The position numbers were made by a program, and so were the translations under genes. Of a DNA stretch of 64,000 bases, positions 19,530-27,805 are shown piece after piece. How positions within the stretch are numbered: the stretch's first letter is position 1; each line of letters opens with the position of its first letter. The notes under the pieces were generated by a model, which saw nothing but the letters and a program-made list of their open reading frames with translations, searched no databases and was not told the origin of the DNA. Source of the DNA: JBBQUN01 sp963698395 (lineage in GTDB: Bacteria; Actinomycetota; Acidimicrobiia; Acidimicrobiales; SZUA-35); contig CAVOQQ010000002.1 of assembly GCA_963698395.1 (NCBI GenBank), forward strand, positions 62,001 to 126,000, given 5' to 3'.

Positions 19530-19561
19530 ATCGGGGAAGTCCCCGTGGGCTCTAGGGGGAT
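19530..19561 (-). promoter_or_regulatory. Two-block motif upstream of the second iniB-type gene
   Basis: Read on the minus strand: ATCCCCCTAG (19561-19552), 7 bp, then GGGGACTTCCCCGAT (19544-19530). It repeats the motif found before iniB with one mismatch in block 2 and one added base in block 1. The spacer is exactly 10 bp shorter, keeping helical phase. It ends 34 bp before the GTG start of the minus-strand gene and lies in the divergent promoter region shared with the Hsp70-like gene. Confidence 0.55.
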
Positions 19562-19582
19562 CAGCGAACTAAGCTGAACCCC
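19556..19582. promoter_or_regulatory. Inverted repeat in the divergent iniB2/hsp70 promoter region
   Basis: GGGG-a-TCAGC-gaactaa-GCTGA-a-CCCC forms a symmetric element immediately upstream of the Hsp70-like gene's GGAGGG ribosome binding site. It abuts the two-block motif, so the two may act together or be bound by different proteins. Confidence 0.4.
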
Positions 19583-19596
19583 GGAGGGCAACTGTT

Positions 19597-22002
19597 GTGA
19601 GTTACCAGGTAGGCATAGATCTCGGCACGACCTATACCGCTGCGGCGGTGCACCGCGACGGGAAGGCGTCGATCTTCTCGCTCGGTGGGCGGGCAGCGGC
19701 AATTCCGTCGGTGGTTCTGTTGCGGGAAGACGAGACGATCCTCACCGGTGAGGCGGCGGTACGGCGTGCCATCACCGAGCCCGAGCGGGTCGCTCGCGAA
19801 TTCAAGCGCCGTCTCGGCGACACCACCCCGATCATCGTCGGAGGAAGTCCCTATTCGGCCGAAGCGCTGATGGCACGCCTGCTCCGGTCGGTACTCGACG
19901 AAGTCACCACTCGTGAGGGCGGAGTGCCGAGCCGGGTTGCCGTCTCGCACCCGGCCAACTGGGGGCCGTACAAGCTCGACTTGTTCCGCCAGGCGGTTCG
20001 GCTTGCGGGTCTCGATGAAGATTCGGTGGTCACGCTCACCGAGCCCGAGGCCGCCGCCATCTCCTATGCCAATCAGGAGCGGGTCGAAGAGGGCCAGATC
20101 GTTGCCGTCTACGACCTCGGCGGTGGCACGTTCGACGCCTGTGTGCTGCGACGCACCCGCGAGGGTTTCGAGATCATCGGCAAACCGGAGGGCATCGAAC
20201 GCCTCGGCGGGATCGACTTCGACGCTGCCGTCTTCGCCCACGTCGCCCGGTCGCTCGACGATGCGCTGAGCGAGCTCGATCCCGACGATGCCAATGCCAT
20301 GGCTGCCGTCTCGCGGCTTCGTGCCGACTGCGTCGACGCCAAGGAGGGGTTGTCGTCCGACACCGACGCCACGATTCCGGTGTTGTTGCCCAACCTGCAG
20401 ACCGAAGTACGCCTCACTCGGCGCGAATTCGAGTCGGTGGTTCGGCCATCGCTGGTCGACAGCATCGAGGCCATGCGCCGCGCGGTGGCATCGGCCGGCA
20501 TCGAGATGTCGCAGGTCGCGAAGGTCCTGCTGGTCGGCGGATCGAGCCGCATCCCGCTCGTCGCCCAGATGGTGTCCTCCGACCTGGGTCGCCCCGTTGC
20601 GGTCGACGCCCACCCCAAGCACGCCATCGCCCTCGGCGCGGCCCATGCCGCCGGGGCGGCCGGCGGCGAGGCACAGGGGCCGACCGGTCGAGCGGCAGCA
20701 CCGATCGCCGACAACTCACGACCGGCAACGCCACCAGCACCGGGGCCACCCCTCGCGGTGCCGGCGGCGAAGGAATCGCCCACGCCTCGCCCGGCTCCCG
20801 TCACGCCGACGTCCCCGCGCCAGACCCCGGGGGCAGTCACGCCTGCGGCGGCCACGTCAGGGGCGGCGTCCAGTGCGCCGACACCGCAACCACCCGTCGG
20901 CGTCCCGCCGGCCACAGCGACGCCACCCCCGGCAGCGACTCCACCAGCGGGCGTTCCGGCGGGCGGCCCTTCGGCGCCTCCTCCCGGTCCGCTGGCCGGT
21001 CGCACGACGCCGGCCGCAGCATCGGCTCCGCGAGCCGAGGCGGCATCCAAGACCGAGCCGCCGCGCCGGCCCATGGGTCCACCCGAGGCAACGGCGGCTC
21101 CGACCGACGCCGGCGGGGGTCCGGGCTCGTTCGATCCGCCGCTCGATCTGGGGAGCAGCGACGTCACCCGGCCGGTTGCGAACCGGACACCGCTGCTGCT
21201 CGGTATCGCCGCCGTTGCGCTGATCGCCGTCATCGGCGGCTACTTCGCACTCAACAGCGGCGGTGGCTCCGATGATGATCTTGCTGCCGGCAGCGATCCC
21301 GGCAGCGAGCAAGCCGGCGCCGAAGGATCCGACCCCGAGTCGACCATCGACGGTTCGACTGACACCTCCGGCCAGACCGAGGGCGACACCAGCACGACCG
21401 TTGCTCCCGATGCGGGTGGCGACGCCGAGATGCAGGCGGCTGTCGACTCGATGGTCGATGCGGCGGGACTCGGCGACTTCCTGACCGTGACCGTCGCCGA
21501 CGGCATCGCCACCTTCAGCGGCGAGATCGACCGCTCCACCAATACCGAACTGCGGAACGCGCTCAAGAAAGACGCCGACGTGAAGGCGTTCGGCAGCGAC
21601 GACGACCTGGTGGTCTTCGAAGACGACGAGTGGTGCGGCCCGACGGTGAAGGCCAACGACCGCTACGTCTGCATCACCTCGGCCATCTGGAACGGCTCGG
21701 AGCTCGAGGTGCTCTACGACACCGAGAACCTCGGTGAGCCACTCAACGTCAACGGCAGCTACCACTACCACATCTTCCCGAGCGAAACGCCGGTGGCCAA
21801 TGCGGGCGTGATCGCCGAGGGGGCCGAGTCACAGGGCGGCATCGCCGGGAACCCAGGCTGGGAGGTCCACGGCGATCCGGCGGGCTACGTGTCGGGATTC
21901 TTCGGCAAGGTCGGCAAAATCTGTGCCCGCATCGCCACGCCGGGCCACGCACTCGAGTCGTTGACCTCGGGCAACTGCTGGCCGGTCACCGACGAGTCCT
22001 GA
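19597..22002 (+). CDS. Membrane-anchored Hsp70-type ATPase with extracellular domain
   Basis: Residues 1-355 form an actin/Hsp70 ATPase domain with the phosphate-1 GIDLGTTYT (6-14), phosphate-2 DLGGGTFD (from D173) and the adenosine motif LLVGGSSRIP (about 312). The Hsp70 substrate-binding domain is absent. In its place are a Pro/Ala/Thr-rich linker (about 361-525), one transmembrane helix (LLLGIAAVALIAVIGGYFAL, about 533-552) and an outside domain with a BON-like stretch (TVADGIATFSGEID) and a cysteine-bearing C-terminus. It is 801 residues long. The GTG start has GGAGGG eight bases upstream. It is divergent from the second iniB-type gene and probably couples cytoplasmic ATP hydrolysis to an envelope event; this is inference. 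Confidence 0.85.
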   Translation: MSYQVGIDLGTTYTAAAVHRDGKASIFSLGGRAAAIPSVVLLREDETILTGEAAVRRAITEPERVAREFKRRLGDTTPIIVGGSPYSAEALMARLLRSVLDEVTTREGGVPSRVAVSHPANWGPYKLDLFRQAVRLAGLDEDSVVTLTEPEAAAISYANQERVEEGQIVAVYDLGGGTFDACVLRRTREGFEIIGKPEGIERLGGIDFDAAVFAHVARSLDDALSELDPDDANAMAAVSRLRADCVDAKEGLSSDTDATIPVLLPNLQTEVRLTRREFESVVRPSLVDSIEAMRRAVASAGIEMSQVAKVLLVGGSSRIPLVAQMVSSDLGRPVAVDAHPKHAIALGAAHAAGAAGGEAQGPTGRAAAPIADNSRPATPPAPGPPLAVPAAKESPTPRPAPVTPTSPRQTPGAVTPAAATSGAASSAPTPQPPVGVPPATATPPPAATPPAGVPAGGPSAPPPGPLAGRTTPAAASAPRAEAASKTEPPRRPMGPPEATAAPTDAGGGPGSFDPPLDLGSSDVTRPVANRTPLLLGIAAVALIAVIGGYFALNSGGGSDDDLAAGSDPGSEQAGAEGSDPESTIDGSTDTSGQTEGDTSTTVAPDAGGDAEMQAAVDSMVDAAGLGDFLTVTVADGIATFSGEIDRSTNTELRNALKKDADVKAFGSDDDLVVFEDDEWCGPTVKANDRYVCITSAIWNGSELEVLYDTENLGEPLNVNGSYHYHIFPSETPVANAGVIAEGAESQGGIAGNPGWEVHGDPAGYVSGFFGKVGKICARIATPGHALESLTSGNCWPVTDES

Positions 22003-23276
22003 GCAGGCTCGAGCGCGTCGAGGTCATCGACGACCGCGTCCGGCATCAGCTCGTCTTCGTGGGCGAGCAACAACGCTTCGTCGGGGAGCTCGGGAAGGAT
22101 CGTCTCGATGAAGTCTTCGGTCGCCTGAGCCAGCCCGATGTCGTTGCCCTCGCGCTCGGACATGTACCAGAGGTGGTCGAGCACCTGGTGATAGAGCTCG
22201 GCGTCGGTGAGCCGACCGCGTAGCGCCGTGGGAACGGCGGCGATGGTGGGCTCGTAGCGCTCGGTGAGCCAACGGTAGGCCATGACGGCCTCGGGCAGCG
22301 CCCGGTTCTCGGCTTGGGCCAGGTAGGCGCCGTAGCCGGTGATGGCGCTGAGGAGCCGACGAGCCTGGTTCTCCTCGGCTTCGATACCGGTGAGTCGCCG
22401 GAGTTCACGCCGGTGGTGGCCTTCTTCGACCACCTTCGGGCGGAAGGTGAGGTGATTGCCCGCACTGTCGTTGGTGATCTGGAGCTCGACGGTGTCGAAC
22501 CCGAGGTCGTTGAGCCGCTCGAGCCGCTGGCTCACTCGCCACATCTCGTTCGATTCGAGCTCGTCGACCCGGGTGAGTTCGTTCCAGAGCTCTTCGTAGC
22601 GGATCCGCAGCTGCTCGACGACATGAATCGGGTCGATCCCGTTGAGCCTGCCGAGCGCTTCGAGTTCGTACAGTCCGCCGGCGATGTTGTCGCACGCGAT
22701 GTCGAGATCGAGTCCGCGTTGACCGTCGCTCAACACGTCGTGTCGTTCACCGGTTTCGGTGTCGACGAGGTACGCCACGAGAGCGCCCGCATCTCGCCGA
22801 AACAGGGCGTTGCCGAGCGAGCAGTCGCCCCAGAAGAAACCCACCAGGTGGATGCGCGTGAGGAGAATGGCCAACGCATCGATCAGTTTCTCGTGCAGAC
22901 CGTCTTCGCCCGGTGTCGCGAACAGATGGAGATAGGGAAGCGAGAAGCGCAGGTGGCGCGTGATCAGCACCGATTCGAGGGGATTGCCGCTGTCGTCGGA
23001 GCGATCCATGGCGATGCCGACCAGATCGACGACCGGGAGCCCCTCTTCGGACAGCCAGTCGAGCATCTCGTATTCTCGCTCCGTCAGCGCGGGCGGCAGT
23101 TCCTTGCAGGCGTAGTAGGTGTCTTCGTGAACGATGAAGCGCACGACGTGTCGGTGGCGTCCTTTGGCAAGGCGAACGGCCAGCTCGTCAGGCCAATCCT
23201 CGAGCGGGGTCGACCATGGGAGGTCCAAGAAGTTGGGCTGCGCGGCCATCGAGGTCTTGAGCGTGAGAGCGACCAT
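21885..23276 (-). CDS. DUF4032 protein with lipopolysaccharide-kinase-like fold
   Basis: The 463-residue protein has an N-terminal protein/small-molecule-kinase-like region (RHVVRFIVHEDTYYACKELP with the Lys, LLTRIHLVGFFWGDCSLGNAL as catalytic loop, AYLVDTETGERH as the metal-binding Asp) and a C-terminal DUF4032 domain (LTGIEAEENQARRLLSAITG onward). Actinobacterial members are conserved but unstudied. The end overlaps the 3' end of the convergent Hsp70-like gene by 118 bp, which is long for a tail-to-tail pair; the last 40 residues are of low conservation type. It may be functionally tied to the ini-like locus or just adjacent. Confidence 0.78.
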   Translation of the reverse strand: MVALTLKTSMAAQPNFLDLPWSTPLEDWPDELAVRLAKGRHRHVVRFIVHEDTYYACKELPPALTEREYEMLDWLSEEGLPVVDLVGIAMDRSDDSGNPLESVLITRHLRFSLPYLHLFATPGEDGLHEKLIDALAILLTRIHLVGFFWGDCSLGNALFRRDAGALVAYLVDTETGERHDVLSDGQRGLDLDIACDNIAGGLYELEALGRLNGIDPIHVVEQLRIRYEELWNELTRVDELESNEMWRVSQRLERLNDLGFDTVELQITNDSAGNHLTFRPKVVEEGHHRRELRRLTGIEAEENQARRLLSAITGYGAYLAQAENRALPEAVMAYRWLTERYEPTIAAVPTALRGRLTDAELYHQVLDHLWYMSEREGNDIGLAQATEDFIETILPELPDEALLLAHEDELMPDAVVDDLDALEPAQDSSVTGQQLPEVNDSSAWPGVAMRAQILPTLPKNPDT

Positions 23277-23364
23277 GCCTCGACGCTAGCGACGGCAGGT
23301 CTCGGGTGGGTGCGACGTTGCCACGAGATCGTGCGAGGTGGGCTCACTGCACTAGACAAGACGG

Positions 23365-24018
23365 GTGATCGAACGCCTCCCGCCACACGAATCCGCAACG
23401 GCCCCGCCCAGCGCGTCGGGCCCTCCGCCACCGATCCGCAAGGTCACTCGGCAAGTCGCCTTCGAGGGCCGATGGGACGACGATCGGGCGCACAAGGTGG
23501 CCGCACTCTTCGACGGTATGGCCTCCCAGTGGTCGGCGCGGTCGCTCGATCCCAACCGAACGACACCGCTTGTCGACAGTCTCGAACGGGGCGGACTCGA
23601 TCGTGCGGGTTGCTGGATCGAGCTCGGGAGTGGAACGGGGGCCGGCACCGCGGTCCTCGCCCCGCAGGTCGCGAAGCTCACCGCCTTCGACCTCGCCGGT
23701 GCCATGCTCGCCGAAGCGCCAGCGGACCTGGCGCCTCGGGTGCATGGTGACGCGAGCAGGATGCCCTTCGCCGATGACACCTTCGACGTCGTCGTGATGG
23801 TGAACATGCTGCTCTTCCCGAACGAGGTCGATCGAGTACTCCGACCGTCGGGAGCCGTGCTGTGGGTCAACACCCTCGGGGACCAGACGCCGATTCACCT
23901 TCCGGTCGATGATGTGCTGCGTGCGTTGCCCGGTGACTGGCATGGGGTCACGGCCGATGCCGGCACCGGCTTCTGGGCCGTGTTTCGACGCGTCGGCGAT
24001 CCGTCCCCGACTGGCTGA
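23365..24018 (+). CDS. SAM-dependent methyltransferase (type 11-like)
   Basis: The 217-residue protein has the class I methyltransferase core: WIELGSGTGAGTAVLAPQ (motif I), LTAFDLAGAMLAEA (motif II), MPFADDTFDVVVMVNMLLFP (motifs III-IV). The start GTG at 23365 lies 88 bp from the divergent DUF4032 start; the first 25 residues are Pro/Ser-rich and may be untranslated. The substrate is unknown. The flavoprotein gene follows convergently, 4 bp after the stop. Confidence 0.8.
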   Translation: MIERLPPHESATAPPSASGPPPPIRKVTRQVAFEGRWDDDRAHKVAALFDGMASQWSARSLDPNRTTPLVDSLERGGLDRAGCWIELGSGTGAGTAVLAPQVAKLTAFDLAGAMLAEAPADLAPRVHGDASRMPFADDTFDVVVMVNMLLFPNEVDRVLRPSGAVLWVNTLGDQTPIHLPVDDVLRALPGDWHGVTADAGTGFWAVFRRVGDPSPTG

Positions 24019-24022
24019 GGGC

Positions 24023-25081
24023 TCAACCGGCGGCGAGCACCGTTTCGGCGGCGGCGAGGCCCGAGAGAAAAGCGCCCTCGACCTTGGAGCCGCCGAACGC
24101 ATCGCCGGCCAGCACCAGTGGTCCAGGCGTGTGAGCAATCGTGAGACTGCGCTCGGGTCGTGGTGTGACCGGGCCGGCGTAGCGCCACTTCTTGACCTGG
24201 TGGTCGAGCAGAGCCGACGCAGCATCGAGCCCGGCGTTGCTCAGCACGTCCTTGGCGAGCGGTACGAGCACTTCGGCGATCGCAGCGTCGGAGCGTTCGA
24301 ACAGCTCGCTGCTGAGCCCATGGCTCGTGTGGAAGGTCACCGTTCGTGCCTCGCTGATGCCCTTGGCCATGTTGTCGGCGACGAAGCTGAAGGTGGGGTC
24401 GTCAGGCTGTTGGAGAGCGCCGGCAGGTCCGAAGTCGGGCTGACCATCGACGACCGTGAGCAGGGCGATCACACAGTGATAGGTGATGGCGCGGAGGTCG
24501 TCGAGGGTGACCTCGCCGTCGAGTCGCACGGCGCCGTCGATCAACAGATCGATGGTCTGTGGGACCGGTGACGTGACGATCACCGATCCGGCCTCGTCGA
24601 CCTCTCGGGTCCCTGCCTCGTAGGAGACTCCCCAGCGGTCGGCCATCTGCAGGAGTCCCTGGGCCCGCACCCGGGTGACCACCGACACGAGGGCGGGGTC
24701 GAGCGACGAGGCCAGGTGTTTGGCCAGCTGGTTCATGCCGCCGTTGGTCCGGTAGCGGGGGTAGCCGTCTTCCACGCCGAATCCGCGGCACCATTCGCTG
24801 GTGAGCCGCGCCTCGGTCCATTCGGCGACCGCTTCGGTGAAGGCCGGCGAACGGGTGGTGAAGAACTGGGCTCCGTGGTCGATGAGTCCACCGCCGAGTC
24901 GGCGCGTGGCCAGGCGGCCTCCGACGCTTCGGCCCTTGTCGACCACGATCACTCGGCGCCCAGCCTCGCTCAGACGTTTGGCGGCGACGAGTCCCGACAG
25001 GCCGGCCCCGACGATCAAGGTCGGCGGGTGGTCGGGGGATGCGTCGTTCGGTCGAGGGTCGAGAGCGGAGTCGTCAGTCAC
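24023..25081 (-). CDS. FAD-dependent oxidoreductase (renalase/amine oxidase-like)
   Basis: The 352-residue protein has the dinucleotide-binding motif LIVGAGLSGLVAAKRLSEAG, then VVDKGRSVGGRLATRR and GGLIDHGAQFFT. These are typical of the small NAD(P)/FAD-dependent amine-oxidase-like (renalase-type) group. The C-terminus has PLVLAGDAFGGSKVEGAFLSG, which contacts the flavin. A GTG start at 25081 precedes VTDDSALDPRP. There is no clear Shine-Dalgarno, so it may be leaderless. It is divergent from serA. The substrate is unknown. Confidence 0.82.
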   Translation of the reverse strand: MTDDSALDPRPNDASPDHPPTLIVGAGLSGLVAAKRLSEAGRRVIVVDKGRSVGGRLATRRLGGGLIDHGAQFFTTRSPAFTEAVAEWTEARLTSEWCRGFGVEDGYPRYRTNGGMNQLAKHLASSLDPALVSVVTRVRAQGLLQMADRWGVSYEAGTREVDEAGSVIVTSPVPQTIDLLIDGAVRLDGEVTLDDLRAITYHCVIALLTVVDGQPDFGPAGALQQPDDPTFSFVADNMAKGISEARTVTFHTSHGLSSELFERSDAAIAEVLVPLAKDVLSNAGLDAASALLDHQVKKWRYAGPVTPRPERSLTIAHTPGPLVLAGDAFGGSKVEGAFLSGLAAAETVLAAG

Positions 25082-25187
25082 GGCGCAAGGGTAAGGGGAA
25101 GTGCCGTCGAGCCCCTGACGCCAACAAAATATGTTGAAACTCAGCGGTTTGGTTGGGCTTCGTGCCCCGGCGGGCAATCCTGTCGAC

Positions 25188-26756
25188 ATGGCACGCATTC
25201 TCGTCACAGAGGAATTGGCACCGAACGGTCTCGACAAGCTTCGAGCCGCTGGTCATGAAGTCGATGTCCAGCTCGGTCTGTCGCCCGAGGAACTGGTTGC
25301 TGCCATGCCGGGAGCTGCTGCGCTGATCATCCGATCGGCCACCACGGTCACCGAGGAGGTCCTTGCCGCCGGCACCGATCTCACGGTCGTCGGTCGGGCC
25401 GGCATCGGTCTCGACAACGTCGACGTCGAGGCGGCAACCAAGCGCGGCGTGATGGTCTGCAATGCGCCGCAGTCGAACATCGTGACCACCGCCGAGCAGA
25501 CGATGGCGCTCATCCTCGCCCAGGCTCGCAACATCCCGCAGGCCGACGCGGCGCTCAAAGCCGGTCGTTGGGAACGTTCGAAGTGGACCGGCATCGAGCT
25601 CTACGACAAGACGCTTGGCATCGTCGGTCTGGGCCGGGTCGGCAAGCTCGTCGCCCAGCGCGCGCTCGCCTTCGGGATGAAGCTGATCGCCTACGACCCC
25701 TACATCTCCGAGGATCGGGCCCGCCAACTGTCGGTCGAGCTCGTCAGTCTCGACGAGCTCGCTGCCCGCTCCGATGTGGTCACGCTCCATGTGATCAAGA
25801 CACCCGAGACGATCGGCCTGATCGGTGCCGACTTCTTCGCCAAGGCGAAAGATGGCATTCGCATCATCAACGTCGCCCGCGGCGGCGTGGTCGACGAGGC
25901 GGCGCTCTACGACGCGCTGGTGTCGGGCAAGGCCGCCGCTGCCGGGATCGACGTGTTCGACACCGAACCGAAGACCGAGTCGCCCCTGTTCTCGCTGCCG
26001 AACATCGTGGTCACGCCGCACCTCGGTGCCTCCACCCACGAGGCCCAAGACAAGGCCGGCGTCACCATCGCCGAGCAGGTCAACCTTGCGCTGGCCGGCG
26101 ACTTCGTGCCGTTCGCGGTCAACATCGACGCCGCCGAGGTGGCGGGCACGATGAAGCCCTACCTGCCGTTGGCCGAGCAGCTCGGCCTCATCTTCGCCTC
26201 GTTCTCCCGAGAGCTCCCCAGCAACATCACCATTCGTTTCGACGGCGAGATCGGTGGCTTCGACAATCGTCTCGCCACCCTTTCGGCCATCAAGGGCTTG
26301 CTGTCGTTCGGCGCCACCGAGCCGGTCTCCTATGTGAATGCCAACCCGTTGTTGGCCGAGCGCGGCATCACCGTCACCCCGGTTGCCTCCTCCACCTCTC
26401 GCGACTTCGTCAACAAGCTCACCATCGAAGGAGGGGGACATTCGATGGCCGCCACGCTCGTCGGTCTGCGTGACGAAGCCCGCATCATCGAGATCGACGG
26501 CCACGACGTCGACGTTCCTCCGAGCGAGCACATGCTGGTGGTCCGCAACGATGACCGTCCCGGGGTGATCGGCATCGTCGGTACCCTGCTCGGCGAAGCC
26601 CAACTCAATGTGTCCGACATGGCCGTCGGTCGCGATACGGGTGGGACCTCGGCCACGATGGTGATCACCACCCGAACACGAGTCCCGGCCGACATCTTGG
26701 CCAAGCTCGCTGCCTCCGAAGGGGTGCTCAGCGTCGACGCCATCGAGTGCTGCTGA
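25188..26756 (+). CDS. serA: D-3-phosphoglycerate dehydrogenase
   Basis: SerA catalyses the NAD-dependent first step of serine synthesis. The 522-residue protein starts MARILVTEELAPNGLDKL and has the nucleotide fold LGIVGLGRVGKLVAQRA, the catalytic Arg in INVARGGVVDEAAL and His in VTPHLGASTHEAQ. An intervening (ASB) domain follows, and a C-terminal ACT domain begins MLVVRNDDRPGVIGIVG, the usual site of serine feedback. The length fits the long actinobacterial type. The start was moved to the ATG at 25188 from an upstream in-frame ATG, because the family begins at this point. serC is at 5488. Confidence 0.95.
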   Translation: MARILVTEELAPNGLDKLRAAGHEVDVQLGLSPEELVAAMPGAAALIIRSATTVTEEVLAAGTDLTVVGRAGIGLDNVDVEAATKRGVMVCNAPQSNIVTTAEQTMALILAQARNIPQADAALKAGRWERSKWTGIELYDKTLGIVGLGRVGKLVAQRALAFGMKLIAYDPYISEDRARQLSVELVSLDELAARSDVVTLHVIKTPETIGLIGADFFAKAKDGIRIINVARGGVVDEAALYDALVSGKAAAAGIDVFDTEPKTESPLFSLPNIVVTPHLGASTHEAQDKAGVTIAEQVNLALAGDFVPFAVNIDAAEVAGTMKPYLPLAEQLGLIFASFSRELPSNITIRFDGEIGGFDNRLATLSAIKGLLSFGATEPVSYVNANPLLAERGITVTPVASSTSRDFVNKLTIEGGGHSMAATLVGLRDEARIIEIDGHDVDVPPSEHMLVVRNDDRPGVIGIVGTLLGEAQLNVSDMAVGRDTGGTSATMVITTRTRVPADILAKLAASEGVLSVDAIECC

Positions 26757-26802
26757 CGTCCTCGGCCGGCCCGCCGAGCCCCATTCACGAGGCAAGGAAC
26801 CG

Positions 26803-27186
26803 CTAGGGCTCGACCACGATCCAGCCGCGCCGCTGCAGCTCGGCGGCCAGTTCGGGAGTGGGGATACGACGGAGTTGTCGTTCCGCCGGGGTGAGGCCTG
26901 ACCGCTCGGCCGAAGGCGTCGGGTTTGCCGGTTTCGGCTTCGGCGGTGTCGCGGAGCGCACTCGTGCTGCGGGTGGTTCGACCGATGGTTCGACTTCGGC
27001 TCGCAGCTGTTCGATGAAGGCGTCGGCTTCGTCGCGCGTGAACTTGCCGCCTGCCTGTCGCTGGGTGAATCCCATGGGTCCGCGAGCGTCTCGGAAATCG
27101 GTGTGACCTGCGGCTTCGAGGAGTTCGCTCAGCTCGCTCAGCTGGCTCCGTGAGGCCGGAGGCCCGGATTGCTGTCCAAAGGCCAT
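26803..27186 (-). CDS. Hypothetical protein, 127 residues
   Basis: I do not recognise this protein. It starts MAFGQQSGPPASRSQLSELS, has a GHTDFRDARGPMGFTQRQAG segment and TRDEADAFIEQLRAE helix, then a Pro/Lys/Thr-rich linker and a C-terminal helix-strand pair (IPTPELAAELQRRGWIVVEP). The two helical pieces joined by a linker suggest a small binding protein. It lies 46 bp after the convergent serA stop and is divergent from the pseudopilin operon. Confidence 0.6.
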   Translation of the reverse strand: MAFGQQSGPPASRSQLSELSELLEAAGHTDFRDARGPMGFTQRQAGGKFTRDEADAFIEQLRAEVEPSVEPPAARVRSATPPKPKPANPTPSAERSGLTPAERQLRRIPTPELAAELQRRGWIVVEP

Positions 27187-27328
27187 ACCTCAGTGTCTCA
27201 GGTGGGTGGCGCGATGCCTCGACCAGCCAGGATTCGGCTGCCTTCCTGCTGCGAGAACGGTCGTTGGGTGGGCCCGGAGAGATCCACGTTGCGACTCAAG
27301 TGACGCAACTGAGCGTCGATACCCTTGT

Positions 27329-27805
27329 GTGACACCAACGGCGATCGATCGGACGAAAGGGCAGGGCGGAGCCGTACTCGTCGAGTACGCGCTCCTGCTC
27401 TTCCTGTTCGTCGTCGGCACGATCCAGATCGTGGGCCTGATGGGCGACCGAGCCGTCGAATACCAAGAAGATGCGGCCTACGACGTCGGACGTGAGCAGG
27501 TGTGGCTGCCCAACACCACGACCACCACCACGATGCCCCCGACCACACTGCCCCCGACCACACTGCCCCCGACCACACTGCCGCCGTCGACGACGACCAC
27601 GATGCCGAGCACCACGACGACGGCGGCGCCGACCACGACCACCACGACGGCACCGCCGACCACGACCGGTCCGACCACGACCACCACCTCCGGTCCTTCG
27701 TCGACGACGACCACGGCGCCGACCACCACGACGACGACCGCACCGACCACCACGACGACCATCCCAACGACCACGACAACGGTCTTCGTGCCGCCGCGGG
27801 GATGA
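27329..27805 (+). CDS. Flp-like pilin with Thr/Pro-rich tail
   Basis: The 158-residue protein has the class III prepilin motif G-AVLVEYALLL: glycine, then Glu at +5 and Tyr at +6, as in Flp pilins cleaved by TadV. The hydrophobic helix (VEYALLLFLFVVGTIQIVGL) and the following DRAVEYQEDAAYDV match Flp. About 105 residues of Thr/Pro/Ser repeats (TTTTTTMPPTTLPP and so on) follow, ending FVPPRG, which is unusual for Flp. The repeats are encoded by imperfect CCGACCACACTG-type units. The GTG at 27329 is tentative. The last codons overlap the next gene in ATGA. No Tad secretion genes are in the window. Confidence 0.65.
   Translation: MTPTAIDRTKGQGGAVLVEYALLLFLFVVGTIQIVGLMGDRAVEYQEDAAYDVGREQVWLPNTTTTTTMPPTTLPPTTLPPTTLPPSTTTTMPSTTTTAAPTTTTTTAPPTTTGPTTTTTSGPSSTTTTAPTTTTTTAPTTTTTIPTTTTTVFVPPRG

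Noticed and set aside
27500..27790. CCGACCACACTG-type repeats suggesting a CRISPR or satellite array
   Set aside because: They are codon-level repeats for Thr/Pro in the tail of the Flp-like gene; there are no spacers of constant length.
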